Assembly (NCBI RefSeq): GCF_000194155.1 | Contig: NZ_GL877878.1 | Location: 2,854,783 to 2,918,782 of the forward strand | Source: Saccharopolyspora spinosa NRRL 18395 | GTDB lineage: Bacteria > Actinomycetota > Actinomycetes > Mycobacteriales > Pseudonocardiaceae | Length of the DNA: 64,000 nucleotides | Direction: 5' to 3' | Part shown: positions 7,334 to 14,638 of the stretch, one piece after another | How positions within the stretch are numbered: position 1 is the first letter of the stretch | Layout: each line of letters starts with the position of its first letter | Program-made: the position numbers and the translations under genes | Notes under the pieces: model-generated | Told to the model about the DNA's origin: nothing | Database searches by the model: none | Seen by the model: only the letters and a program-made list of their open reading frames with translations

Positions 7334-8224
7334 TCAGCGCTGCTCGGAGTGCTCCCGGACGGACTTGATGATCGCGCCGAAGTCGAGGCTGCCGCCGCCC
7401 TCGTCGTTGAACCGCTGGTAGAGCTCGGTGGCCAGGCGGCCAATCGCGGCGTCCGTGCCGCTCTGCTCCGCCGCCGAGGTCGCCAGTTTGAGGTCCTTGA
7501 GCATCAGCGCCGCGGCGAAGCCGGGCTCGTAGTCGTGGTTGGCCCGGCTGGTCTCCACCAGGTCCGGCACCGGGCAGTTGGTGGTCAGCGCCCAGCACTG
7601 CCCGGTCGAGATCGACGCCACGTCGTAGAGCGCCTGGTGCGACAGCCCCAGCCGCTCCCCCAGCACGAACGCCTCGCTCACCGCGACCATGGACGCGCCG
7701 AGGATGAGGTTGTTGCACATCTTGGTGACCTGGCCGTTGCCGGGACCACCGCAGTGGATCACTTTGCGCGCCATCGGTTCCAGCAGGGACTCGGCACGGT
7801 GGAAGTCCTCCTCCGACCCGCCCACCATGAACGTCAGGGTGCCCGCCTCGGCGCCGGCGGTGCCGCCGGAGACCGGGGCGTCGATCGAGCCGAACCCGGC
7901 CTCGGCGGCGCGCTCGTGCGCCCGGCGGGCATCCGCGACGTCCACCGTGGACGAGTCGATGAGCAGGGTGCCGGGCTTCGCCGCGGCCAGCACCTCGTCG
8001 TAGCAAGCCAGCACGTGCTTGCCGCTGGGCAGCATCGTAATCACCGCATCGACGCCGGCGACGGCATCGGCGACCGACGCCACGGTGGTCACGCCATGCC
8101 GGTCGGCGGCCTCCAGCGCCGCCGGCACCAGGTCGAAGCCCTGCACCGCGTGACCGGCCTTGACGAGGTTCGCCGACATCGGGCCGCCCATGTGGCCCAG
8201 CCCGATGAATCCGATGACAGCCAT
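7334..8224 (-). CDS. mmsB: 3-hydroxyisobutyrate dehydrogenase
   Basis: A 296-residue protein (298 from the alternative ATG 8230; AAGGGG sits 8 bases before ATG 8224, so I prefer that start). It oxidises 3-hydroxyisobutyrate to methylmalonate semialdehyde with NAD+ in valine breakdown. The N-terminal Rossmann motif GFIGLGHMGGPMSANL, the substrate loop around DAPVSGGTAGAEAGTL and the catalytic lysine in GNGQVTKMCNN are all present. Length is normal for the family. It is the last gene of the operon mmsA - acyl-CoA dehydrogenase - hydrolase - mmsB, which covers consecutive steps of the pathway. Confidence 0.93.
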   Translation of the reverse strand: MAVIGFIGLGHMGGPMSANLVKAGHAVQGFDLVPAALEAADRHGVTTVASVADAVAGVDAVITMLPSGKHVLACYDEVLAAAKPGTLLIDSSTVDVADARRAHERAAEAGFGSIDAPVSGGTAGAEAGTLTFMVGGSEEDFHRAESLLEPMARKVIHCGGPGNGQVTKMCNNLILGASMVAVSEAFVLGERLGLSHQALYDVASISTGQCWALTTNCPVPDLVETSRANHDYEPGFAAALMLKDLKLATSAAEQSGTDAAIGRLATELYQRFNDEGGGSLDFGAIIKSVREHSEQR

Positions 8225-8272
8225 TGTCATTTCCCCTTCTGCGCTGGAACTTCCGTCAAGACCGAAGCGGCG

Positions 8273-9307
8273 TCAGCCGAGCAGTTTCGGCTCGTCCGCG
8301 ACCGGCTCGAAGAACTTCTCCACCCGCGATTCGTCCACATCGGACAGCTGCGCCGGGGACCACTGCGGGTTGCGGTCCTTGTCCACCAGCGTCGCGCGCA
8401 CACCCTCGACGAAGTCGCCGATCCGCACGCACGCCATCGCCAGCCGGAACTCCTGGACGAGGGCCTCCTCCAGCGAGCCGTAGTCGCTGCGCAAGGCCTT
8501 CAGGGTGACCTTGAGGGAGGTCGGCGACTTGTGCTCGATCGCCTCGGCGGTCTCGCGGGCGGCTTCTTCCGGCCGCTCGCGCAGGCGCCGCAGGACCTCC
8601 TCCACGCTGTCCGCCGAGTACGCCGCGTCGATCCACTCCCGCTGCGCGGCCAGCGGCGCCTCGGGGGCGGGCTCGGAGAACTTCTGCAGCACCTCGTCCA
8701 CCTCGCCGCCGGCCAGGTCCTCGACTAGCCCCGGCAGGTTCGCGCTGTTGACGTAGTAGTCGGCCACCCCGCAGTAGATCGCGTCGGCGCCGCCGATCGG
8801 TGCGCCGGTCAGCGCCAGGTGGGTGCCGAGCTCGCCGGGGGCACGGGAGAGCAGGTAGGTGCCGCCGACGTCGGGGATGAAACCGATGCCGACCTCGGGC
8901 ATGCCGACCTTGGAGCGCTCGGTGACCACCCGGTGCGAGCCGTGCGCGGAGATGCCCACGCCGCCGCCCATGCAGATGCCGTCCATGATCCCGACGACCG
9001 GCTTCGGGTAGCCCGCGAGCGCCGAGTTGAGCTGGTACTCCTCGGTCCAGAACGCGGCGGGCAGCGACTCGTCACCGGCCTTCGCCGCGTCGTGCAGCGC
9101 GCGGACGTCGCCTCCCGCGCACAGCCCGCGCTCGCCCGCCCCATCGATCAGGATCGCCCGGATGTGCTCGGCGGTGCGCCACTGCTCCACCGCCTCCGCC
9201 ATCGCCCGCACCATCCCCAGCGTCAAGGAGTTGAGCGCCTTGGGGCGATTGAGCGTGATCCGTCCGAGCGATCCCTGTTCCCGAACCAGGATCTCGGGCT
9301 CCGTCAT
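8273..9307 (-). CDS. 3-hydroxyisobutyryl-CoA hydrolase
   Basis: A 344-residue crotonase-fold enzyme. The start is ATG 9307 (MTEPEILVREQG); the frame extends further upstream but resembles nothing there. Motifs: LNRPKALNSL, GLCAGGDVRAL, ICMGGGVGISAHGSHRV and PEVGIGFIPDVGGTY, which distinguish HIBCH-type hydrolases from ordinary enoyl-CoA hydratases. It releases 3-hydroxyisobutyrate from its CoA ester in valine degradation. It lies between the acyl-CoA dehydrogenase gene (44 bases) and mmsB (48 bases), so the context agrees with the family assignment. An enoyl-CoA hydratase with the same fold is needed for the preceding step and is not in this operon. Confidence 0.9.
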   Translation of the reverse strand: MTEPEILVREQGSLGRITLNRPKALNSLTLGMVRAMAEAVEQWRTAEHIRAILIDGAGERGLCAGGDVRALHDAAKAGDESLPAAFWTEEYQLNSALAGYPKPVVGIMDGICMGGGVGISAHGSHRVVTERSKVGMPEVGIGFIPDVGGTYLLSRAPGELGTHLALTGAPIGGADAIYCGVADYYVNSANLPGLVEDLAGGEVDEVLQKFSEPAPEAPLAAQREWIDAAYSADSVEEVLRRLRERPEEAARETAEAIEHKSPTSLKVTLKALRSDYGSLEEALVQEFRLAMACVRIGDFVEGVRATLVDKDRNPQWSPAQLSDVDESRVEKFFEPVADEPKLLG

Positions 9308-9351
9308 GATGCGACTCCAAGTTCTCGCGCTGCCCACCCGGGCCGGCGGCG

Positions 9352-10521
9352 TCAGGCCGCCAGCAGGCCCCGGGAGATGATCAGCCGCATGATTTCGTTG
9401 GTGCCTTCCAGGATCTGATGCACCCGCAGGTCGCGGACGATCTTCTCCAAGCCGTACTCGGCAAGGTAGCCGTATCCACCGTGGATCTGAAGTGCCTCGT
9501 TAGCCACCGCGAATCCCGCGTCGGTGGCCAGCCGCTTGGCCATCGCGCACAACCGGGTGGCACCGGGGTCCTTGACGTCGAGCGCCCACGCCGCCCGCCA
9601 CAGCAGCAGCCGGGCGGCCTCCAGATCGGTCGCCATGTCGGCGAGCTTGAACTGCAGCACCTGGAATTCGCTGAGCTTGGCACCGAAGGCGCTGCGTTCC
9701 CGCACGTAGGCGAGGCTCTTGTCGAGCGCGGCCTGCGCGCCGCCCAGCGAGCATGCGGCGATGCTCAGGCGGCCGCCGTCGAGGCCGGTCATGGCGATCC
9801 GGAAGCCGATGCCCTCCTCGCCGAGCCGCTGGTTGGCGGGCACCCGGACGCCGTCGAAGATCACCTGCCGGGTCGGCTGGGCGTTCCAGCCCATCTTCTT
9901 CTCGTTGGCCCCGAAGGACAGCCCTTCGGCGTCGCCTTCGACGATGAAGGTGGAGATGCCCTTCGCACCCGGCTCACCGGTGCGGGCCATCACCACGTAT
10001 ACGTCCGAGCTGCCAGCGCCGGAGATGAACTGCTTGACGCCGGTGAGCAGGTAGTCGTCCCCGTCGCGGACCGCGCGGGTCTGCAGCGCAGCCGCGTCCG
10101 AGCCCGCGCCGGGCTCCGTGAGGCAGTAACTGGCCAGCTGCTCCATCAAGCACAGCCGGGGCAGCCAGCGCGCGCGCTGCTCGGCGGTGCCGAAGCGGTC
10201 GATCATGCCCGCGCACATGTTGTGAATGGAGATGTAGGCGGCGATCGACGGGTCGCCGGTAGCCAGCGCCTCGAAGATCAGCACCGACTCGAACCGGCTC
10301 AGCCCGCTGCCGCCGACCGACTCGTCGACGTAGACCCCGCCGATGCCGAGCCCCCCGGCGGCGCGCAACGCCTCCACCGGGAAATGCTTGGCCTGGTCCC
10401 ACTCGATGGCGTGCGGCGCGAGTTGTTCGGCGGCGAATTCCCGCGCGGTCTGCTGGATCGCGCGCTGGTCCTCGGTGAGCTCGAATGGCGACACCGGACC
10501 GGCGACGGCTGCAACGGACAC
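9352..10521 (-). CDS. Acyl-CoA dehydrogenase, probably isobutyryl-CoA specific
   Basis: A 389-residue flavoenzyme of normal family length. GTG 10521 is favoured by GGGAAGGGAG a few bases upstream. Visible motifs: LTEDQRAIQQTAREFAAEQL at the N-terminus, YCLTEPGAGSDAAAL (first family signature), and near the C-terminus QIHGGYGYLAEYGLEKIVRD followed by ILEGTNEIMRLII with the conserved EGTNEI. It introduces the alpha-beta double bond in the acyl-CoA using FAD and passes electrons to ETF. Position directly after mmsA in a valine operon points to isobutyryl-CoA (giving methacrylyl-CoA), though 2-methylbutyryl-CoA cannot be excluded. Confidence 0.9.
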   Translation of the reverse strand: MSVAAVAGPVSPFELTEDQRAIQQTAREFAAEQLAPHAIEWDQAKHFPVEALRAAGGLGIGGVYVDESVGGSGLSRFESVLIFEALATGDPSIAAYISIHNMCAGMIDRFGTAEQRARWLPRLCLMEQLASYCLTEPGAGSDAAALQTRAVRDGDDYLLTGVKQFISGAGSSDVYVVMARTGEPGAKGISTFIVEGDAEGLSFGANEKKMGWNAQPTRQVIFDGVRVPANQRLGEEGIGFRIAMTGLDGGRLSIAACSLGGAQAALDKSLAYVRERSAFGAKLSEFQVLQFKLADMATDLEAARLLLWRAAWALDVKDPGATRLCAMAKRLATDAGFAVANEALQIHGGYGYLAEYGLEKIVRDLRVHQILEGTNEIMRLIISRGLLAA

Positions 10522-10539
10522 GTCCGCTCCCTTCCCCTC

Positions 10540-10561
10540 GGCGGTTTCGCACGAAACCGCC
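10540..10561. repeat. Hairpin GGCGGTTTCG/CGAAACCGCC
   Basis: Two perfect 10-bp arms (10540-10549, 10552-10561) with a 2-base loop, just before the acyl-CoA dehydrogenase start. Together with the larger palindrome at 10572-10611 it fills most of the 97-base gap between two genes of one operon. Confidence 0.5.
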
Positions 10562-10571
10562 ACCTTCAATG

Positions 10572-10611
10572 GGGTGCGGCGGCGATTTCGCGCGAAATCG
10601 CCGCCGCACCC
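10572..10611. repeat. Perfect 40-base palindrome inside the valine operon
   Basis: 19-bp arms (10572-10590 and 10593-10611) around CG; the centre is GATTTCGCGCGAAATC. It begins 8 bases downstream of the mmsA stop (10619, minus strand). It may be a terminator/attenuator that lowers expression after mmsA, an RNA-processing site or a mobile palindromic repeat. Confidence 0.5.
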
Positions 10612-10618
10612 ACCCGGT

Positions 10619-12118
10619 TCAGTGCATCGTCGGAATGGTGAAGCTGGCGCCTTCCTTGAGGCCGGAGGGCCAGCGCGAGGTGACCGTCTTGGTCTTGGTG
10701 TAGAAGCGGATCGAGTCCGGCCCGTGCTGGTTGAGGTCGCCGAATCCGGACCGCTTCCAGCCGCCGAAGGTGTGGTAGGCGATCGGCACCGGGATCGGCA
10801 CGTTGACGCCGATCATGCCGGTGTTGACGCGCGAAACGAACTCGCGGGCCGCGTCGCCGTCGCGAGTGAAGATCGCCACGCCGTTGCCGTACTCGTTCTC
10901 GCTGGGCAGCCGGACCGCGTCGTCGTAGTCGGCTGCGCGGACCACGGACAGCACCGGCCCGAAGATCTCCTCCTGGTAGATCCGCATGTCCGGGGTGACA
11001 TGGTCGAACAGCGAGGCTCCCAAGAAGAACCCGTCCTCGTGCCCGGCCAGCCTGAAGTCCCGTCCGTCGACCAGCAGTTCGGCGCCCTCCTCGACGCCCA
11101 CGCCGATCAGGTCGCGGACCCGCTGCCAGGCTTGCTTGGTCACCAGCGGGCCGAAGTCGGCGGACTCGTCGAAGCTGGTCCCGATCTTGAGCTGGTGCAC
11201 CCGCTCGATGAGCTTCTCGACCAGCGCGTTCGCGGTGGCCTCGCCGACCGGCACCGCCACCGAGATCGCCATGCAGCGCTCCCCGGCGGAACCGTAGCCG
11301 GCGCCGATCAGCGCGTCGGTGGCCTGGTCGAGGTCGGCGTCGGGCATCACGATTAGGTGATTCTTGGCGCCACCGAAGCACTGCGCGCGCTTCCCGTGGG
11401 CCGCGGCCGTCGAGTAGATGTACTCCGCGATCGCCGACGAACCGACGAACCCGACGGCTTCGATACGCGGCTCGGTCAGGATCGCGTCCACCGCGGTCTT
11501 GTCGCCGTTGACCACGTTGAAGATCCCCGGCGGCAGCCCGGCCTCGATGAACAGCTCGGCCAGCCGCAGCGGCACCGAGGGGTCGCGTTCGGAGGGCTTG
11601 AGCACGAAGGCGTTGCCGCAGGCGATGGCCGGCGCCGCCTTCCACAGCGGAATCATCGCCGGGAAGTTGAACGGGGTGATGCCGGCGACCACGCCCAGCG
11701 GTTGCCGCATCGAGTACACGTCGATACCGGTGCCGACGCTCTCGCTGTACTCGCCCTTGAGCAGGTGCGGGATGCCGACGGCGAACTCGACGACCTCCAG
11801 ACCTCGCTGGATGTCGCCCTTGGCGTCCGCGACGGTCTTGCCGTGCTCGGAGGCGAGCAGGCGGGCCAGCGAGTCCATCTCGTCGTTGACGAGCTGGAGG
11901 AACCGCATCAGCACCCGCGCCCGCTTCTGCGGGTTCATCGCGGCCCATGCGGGCTGCGCCTCGGCGGCGTTGTCGACCGCCGCCGCGACCTCCTCCGCCG
12001 AGGCCAGCGGCACCCTGGCCTGCACCTGCCCGGTGTTGGGATCGAACACGTCACCGAAGGAACCGGACGTTCCCGCGACGCGCTTGCCGCCGATGAAGTG
12101 CTCCAGCTCGTTGGTCAT
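10619..12118 (-). CDS. mmsA: Methylmalonate-semialdehyde dehydrogenase (CoA-acylating)
   Basis: A 499-residue aldehyde dehydrogenase from ATG 12118, preceded by GAAGGTGCG. It converts methylmalonate semialdehyde plus CoA and NAD+ to propionyl-CoA and CO2. Motifs: AGITPFNFPAMIPLWKAAPA (cofactor pocket), GAGYGSAGERCMAISVAVPV with the catalytic cysteine at residue 282, and the MmsA-type QEEIFGPVLSVVRA. The length is typical. It is the promoter-proximal gene of the minus-strand valine operon. The upstream region holds the palindrome at 12163-12176, a candidate operator. Confidence 0.93.
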   Translation of the reverse strand: MTNELEHFIGGKRVAGTSGSFGDVFDPNTGQVQARVPLASAEEVAAAVDNAAEAQPAWAAMNPQKRARVLMRFLQLVNDEMDSLARLLASEHGKTVADAKGDIQRGLEVVEFAVGIPHLLKGEYSESVGTGIDVYSMRQPLGVVAGITPFNFPAMIPLWKAAPAIACGNAFVLKPSERDPSVPLRLAELFIEAGLPPGIFNVVNGDKTAVDAILTEPRIEAVGFVGSSAIAEYIYSTAAAHGKRAQCFGGAKNHLIVMPDADLDQATDALIGAGYGSAGERCMAISVAVPVGEATANALVEKLIERVHQLKIGTSFDESADFGPLVTKQAWQRVRDLIGVGVEEGAELLVDGRDFRLAGHEDGFFLGASLFDHVTPDMRIYQEEIFGPVLSVVRAADYDDAVRLPSENEYGNGVAIFTRDGDAAREFVSRVNTGMIGVNVPIPVPIAYHTFGGWKRSGFGDLNQHGPDSIRFYTKTKTVTSRWPSGLKEGASFTIPTMH

Positions 12119-12162
12119 GTCGCAACGCACCTTCCGCCGAACCGGTCGGTAATTACTAGGAA

Positions 12163-12176
12163 ACCAAACCTTTGGT
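12163..12176. promoter_or_regulatory. Palindrome ACCAAA-CC-TTTGGT upstream of mmsA
   Basis: Perfect 6-bp arms (12163-12168, 12171-12176) 45 bases before the mmsA start, in an AT-richer patch that also holds TAGTAATTACC on the minus strand. Its position fits an operator or promoter-overlapping site for the valine operon; no regulator gene is adjacent. Confidence 0.35.
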
Positions 12177-12406
12177 ACTCCAATCTTTCCCAGAAATCCG
12201 ACGGATGCAACAGGGTGCTCTGCATCACACCACCGAATGGGGGGTGGTCCGCGTCTACGTGCTGCCATCCCGAGAGCCGAACGGAACCGGCGGCGACGGC
12301 TATCCAGCCGAGCCGGCAATCCGTCCACCGAGGGGCAGAGCCGGCACGCGGCGGGGCGAAGCCGCCGCTCCAGCGCAACCGGACGGAACACCCCGGTTAT
12401 CGCTGT

Positions 12407-12412
12407 TAACGT
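12407..12412 (+). promoter_or_regulatory. -10 element TAACGT of the reductase-like gene
   Basis: The decamer CGCTGTTAAC followed by GTGG is the same word that precedes rpsT (29141, with ATGG). It gives an extended -10, TGTTAACGT, and a leader of roughly 100 bases to the start at 12524. No clear -35. Confidence 0.35.
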
Positions 12413-12523
12413 GGCCGGCAGCGGCAATTTCCAACGACTTCCTCGACATCGAACATGACTTTCACACCGGACGGTGAGCGGGGATCACTCCTGTCGCGCC
12501 GGGCTCGTGCCGATGGAGGATGC

Positions 12524-12877
12524 ATGCGGACCAAGCTGTGGTTTCCGACGCGAGCCGCGAACTGGATCAATGCGCGCGTGTTCGCGTTGCGAGCCTCACC
12601 CCGGTGGGGACGATGGGTCAGCCGGTACCTCACGGTCGTCACCTACACGGGACGACGCTCAGGGCGCACGTTCAGCACACCTGTCGCCTACCGCCGCACC
12701 GCCGACGTCGTCTGGATCAGCGTGAGCTTTCCCGACTCCAAGACGTGGTGGCGCAACTTCCTCGGTACGGGCGGCCCGATCTCGCTGCACCTGGACGACG
12801 CGAACCGCAGCGGACACGCAGTCGCCCACCGCGACGAACGCGGCCGAGTCGCCGTCACAGTGCGCCTCGACGACTGA
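12524..12877 (+). CDS. Deazaflavin (F420)-dependent nitroreductase-family protein (DUF385)
   Basis: A 117-residue protein with start ATG 12524 preceded by GGAGGATGC. The motif TVVTYTGRRSGRTFSTPVAY is the hallmark of the Ddn/DUF385 split beta-barrel family, followed by WISVSFPDSKTWWRNFLG and GGPISLHLDD. Family members bind F420H2 and reduce quinones or nitro compounds; some lack the cofactor. The protein is shorter than typical Ddn enzymes (about 150 residues) at the N-terminus. It stands alone, divergent from mmsA. Confidence 0.75.
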   Translation: MRTKLWFPTRAANWINARVFALRASPRWGRWVSRYLTVVTYTGRRSGRTFSTPVAYRRTADVVWISVSFPDSKTWWRNFLGTGGPISLHLDDANRSGHAVAHRDERGRVAVTVRLDD

Positions 12878-13095
12878 CACCCGGTGCCGCATTTCAACCG
12901 AACCGGCTGAATCGAAGTGGTTCGACGACATCGGGTCAGCTCCGGCGCTCCCGGTGGATCGGATCGTCGGCGTTGAAGCCACAGGGCAGGTGCCGAACAC
13001 GATCCGGATCTCCGATCTCGTACGGCAGCACAACCTGGACCGCCGCCAGGCCTTCACCGATCCCGCCCCGGATCCGATCGGTCCACAGAGGACGA

Positions 13096-13533
13096 TCAGG
13101 CTTCGAGGTACTTTTCGAGAATGTTCCGGAGGTCGGGGCCGAGCGGGATCTCGTCGACTGCAGAGACCCAGGCGAAGGCGTCGTGCTCGGTCAGCCGCAC
13201 GCCTTCGGTCGTGGTGACGGTGACCGACCAGGTGTGCTGACGGTTGTACGTGCCGCTCCGGGTGGTGTAGTCGAACGCCCCGAGGTATCCGGTGATCTCG
13301 GCGATCCGGAGGTTGGTTTCCTCGACCACCTCGCGATGCAGCGCGGTGGTCAGGTCTTCACCCGGATCAACCTTGCCGCCGGGGAATTCCCATTCGCCAC
13401 CACGGGAATCCGCCGCGCGGCGCCGCACCAGCAGGACCTGCCCGCCGGCATCGATGACGGCCGCGACGATCTGCTGCTGCACGCCGTCGGCAGCGTCTCG
13501 GCGGACCAGATCGGCCACTTGGGCCAGGTGCAT
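13096..13533 (-). CDS. Nudix hydrolase (MutT-like)
   Basis: A 145-residue protein with a complete Nudix box: GGKVDPGEDLTTALHREVVE followed by ETNL (G-x5-E-x7-REUxEExGU; T replaces the usual G before the last hydrophobic residue). The N-terminal strand QIVAAVIDAGGQVLLVRRR and the EWEFPGGK lead-in are typical of MutT/8-oxo-dGTPase-type sanitising enzymes, but the substrate cannot be read from sequence. The gene stands alone, 61 bases from the 3' end of the arsR-like gene on the same strand, so it may be transcribed with it. Confidence 0.85.
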   Translation of the reverse strand: MHLAQVADLVRRDAADGVQQQIVAAVIDAGGQVLLVRRRAADSRGGEWEFPGGKVDPGEDLTTALHREVVEETNLRIAEITGYLGAFDYTTRSGTYNRQHTWSVTVTTTEGVRLTEHDAFAWVSAVDEIPLGPDLRNILEKYLEA

Positions 13534-13594
13534 GCGGACCGTCCTCCCGGGCTTTTAGCCACCGTACCGGGCCGCCCCGACCACTCGCACACCC

Positions 13595-13882
13595 CTACGA
13601 GACCGGGACCAGCGAGGTGGACATCCGCCGGACCACTTCCAGGGCTCCGGGTTCGAGCGAGTAGCAGATCTGCGTGCCGTCCCTCCGGGTTCGCACCAGC
13701 CCGACCTCGCGCAACGTCCGCAGGTGCCCGGAGATCGTCGGCTGACTCACGCCGAAGTACTCGGTGAAGTCGCAGGCGCAGATCTCACCCTCCCGGCGCA
13801 ACCGGTCGAGGACGCCGAGCCGGATGGGGTGCCCCATCGCCCGGAACAGGCCAGCGGTACGCGCCAGATCATCGTTGGCCAC
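13595..13882 (-). CDS. ArsR/SmtB-family transcriptional repressor
   Basis: A 95-residue winged-helix protein from GTG 13882. The motif EICACDF before the recognition helix matches the ELCVCDL-type metal (As/Sb) box of ArsR proteins, and FGVSQPTISGHLRTLREVGL is the HTH. Divergent from it starts a VOC-fold gene at 13943; the 60-base intergenic space holds a palindrome, so the protein probably controls both genes. ArsR with a VOC-fold partner is a common arsenic or antibiotic resistance arrangement. The effector (arsenite, antimonite or another thiophile) is inferred only from the two cysteines. Confidence 0.85.
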   Translation of the reverse strand: MANDDLARTAGLFRAMGHPIRLGVLDRLRREGEICACDFTEYFGVSQPTISGHLRTLREVGLVRTRRDGTQICYSLEPGALEVVRRMSTSLVPVS

Positions 13883-13903
13883 CCGATCAGCGTATCGCTA
13901 TTC

Positions 13904-13937
13904 TCCTATATATAGGGAATAGGAGTTTTCCTATATA
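13904..13937. promoter_or_regulatory. ArsR-type operator between divergent genes
   Basis: A perfect 12-bp palindrome CCTATATATAGG (13905-13916) lies within a larger imperfect one, and the half-site TCCTATATA recurs at 13929-13937, 25 bases downstream. The second copy overlaps a TATATA -10-like box 5 bases before ATG 13943. AT-rich dyads are the usual ArsR targets; repression of both divergent genes follows. Confidence 0.55.
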
Positions 13938-13942
13938 AAAGG

Positions 13943-14384
13943 ATGGCGAAGACGCCCGGTGTGCACGAGTTAGTCCTGGAGGTGGCGGACCTGGCCGCCT
14001 CGGAGCGCCTCTACACCGAAGTGCTCGGCTTCCCGGTCATCGAACGCTGGGAAGGCGAGCGCTGGCGCAACCACGAAGCGGTGTCGGTGCTGGCCAGTGG
14101 CACCAGGATCGGCCCGTGGAAGCCGGCGCTAGGCATCGCCCGCGCCCGGCGCGGCGTGCACGTCCACTACGCCCTGCCCCTGAGCGACAGCGAATACGAC
14201 GCGGCCGTCGAACGGGCTCGCGCGCGACGCGCAGGTCGACGAAGTGGAGTTCGGCCCGGGCAATGCCCACTCGGCGTACGTAGCCGAACCGGACCACAAC
14301 ATCGTCGAGCTCTGGACCTGGGACGTGCGGCAAGGCAACCCCGGAGCGCCGAGCGCGATCAGCGAAGGCGTCTCCGGGCTCTAG
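13943..14384 (+). pseudogene. VOC/glyoxalase-family gene with a frameshift
   Basis: From ATG 13943 the first 90 or so codons give a VOC-fold half (GVHELVLEVADLAASERLY, LYTEVLGFPVIERWE, GVHVHYALPLSDSEYDAAVE). After GAACGGGCTCGCGCGCGAC (about 14213-14231) the family sequence goes on in the next frame: QVDEVEFGPGNAHSAYVAEP then DHNIVELWTWDV, ending at TAG 14382-14384. One extra base or two missing bases in the CG run explains it. Restored, the protein has about 146 residues, a normal length. The metal ligands (H at the start, H in HVHY, E in NIVELW) are kept in the two halves. It is controlled by the divergent ArsR protein. Recent mutation or base-calling error. Confidence 0.75.
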
Positions 14385-14392
14385 CGGATCTG

Positions 14393-14448
14393 TGAGTCCT
14401 TCAAGCCGCCGAGGCGGCCCGGCCTTCCGTAGCGGCCCCAAGGACTCA
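14393..14448. terminator. TGAGTCCTT...AAGGACTCA hairpin
   Basis: Perfect 9-bp outer arms (14393-14401, 14440-14448) enclose a smaller GCCGCC/GGCGGC stem. It begins 8 bases after the VOC gene stop. It shares its outer arms with the hairpin at 60262-60320 and belongs to the TGAGT-led family. Confidence 0.5.
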
Positions 14449-14638
14449 TATCGGGCCGTACATCGCGGATCGCGAACTTTCCCTTCAAGAACAACGGTTT
14501 CGAGGCAGACGAGCTGCCGTCCACCGCGTGGCGGCGGCTAGCCGTCCACAAAGCACAGCCGGCCTGGCCGGAACCGCGCCCGAGCCCGGTCCGGATCGCG
14601 GCGCGCTGAGCAGGCGTCACGGGCTTACCCTGCAACGC

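Noticed and set aside
6942..8006. Extension of the ribonuclease gene into a 496-residue protein
   Set aside because: The added part is antisense-frame or alternate-frame sequence over mmsB; the GTG at 6941 follows directly the coupled upstream gene and precedes a signal helix.
12878..13095. Possible small gene around 12954 (RIVGVEATGQVPNTIRISDL)
   Set aside because: Part of the sequence reads protein-like, but there is no start with an SD, no family, and the frame continues into the antisense of the Nudix gene; left unassigned.
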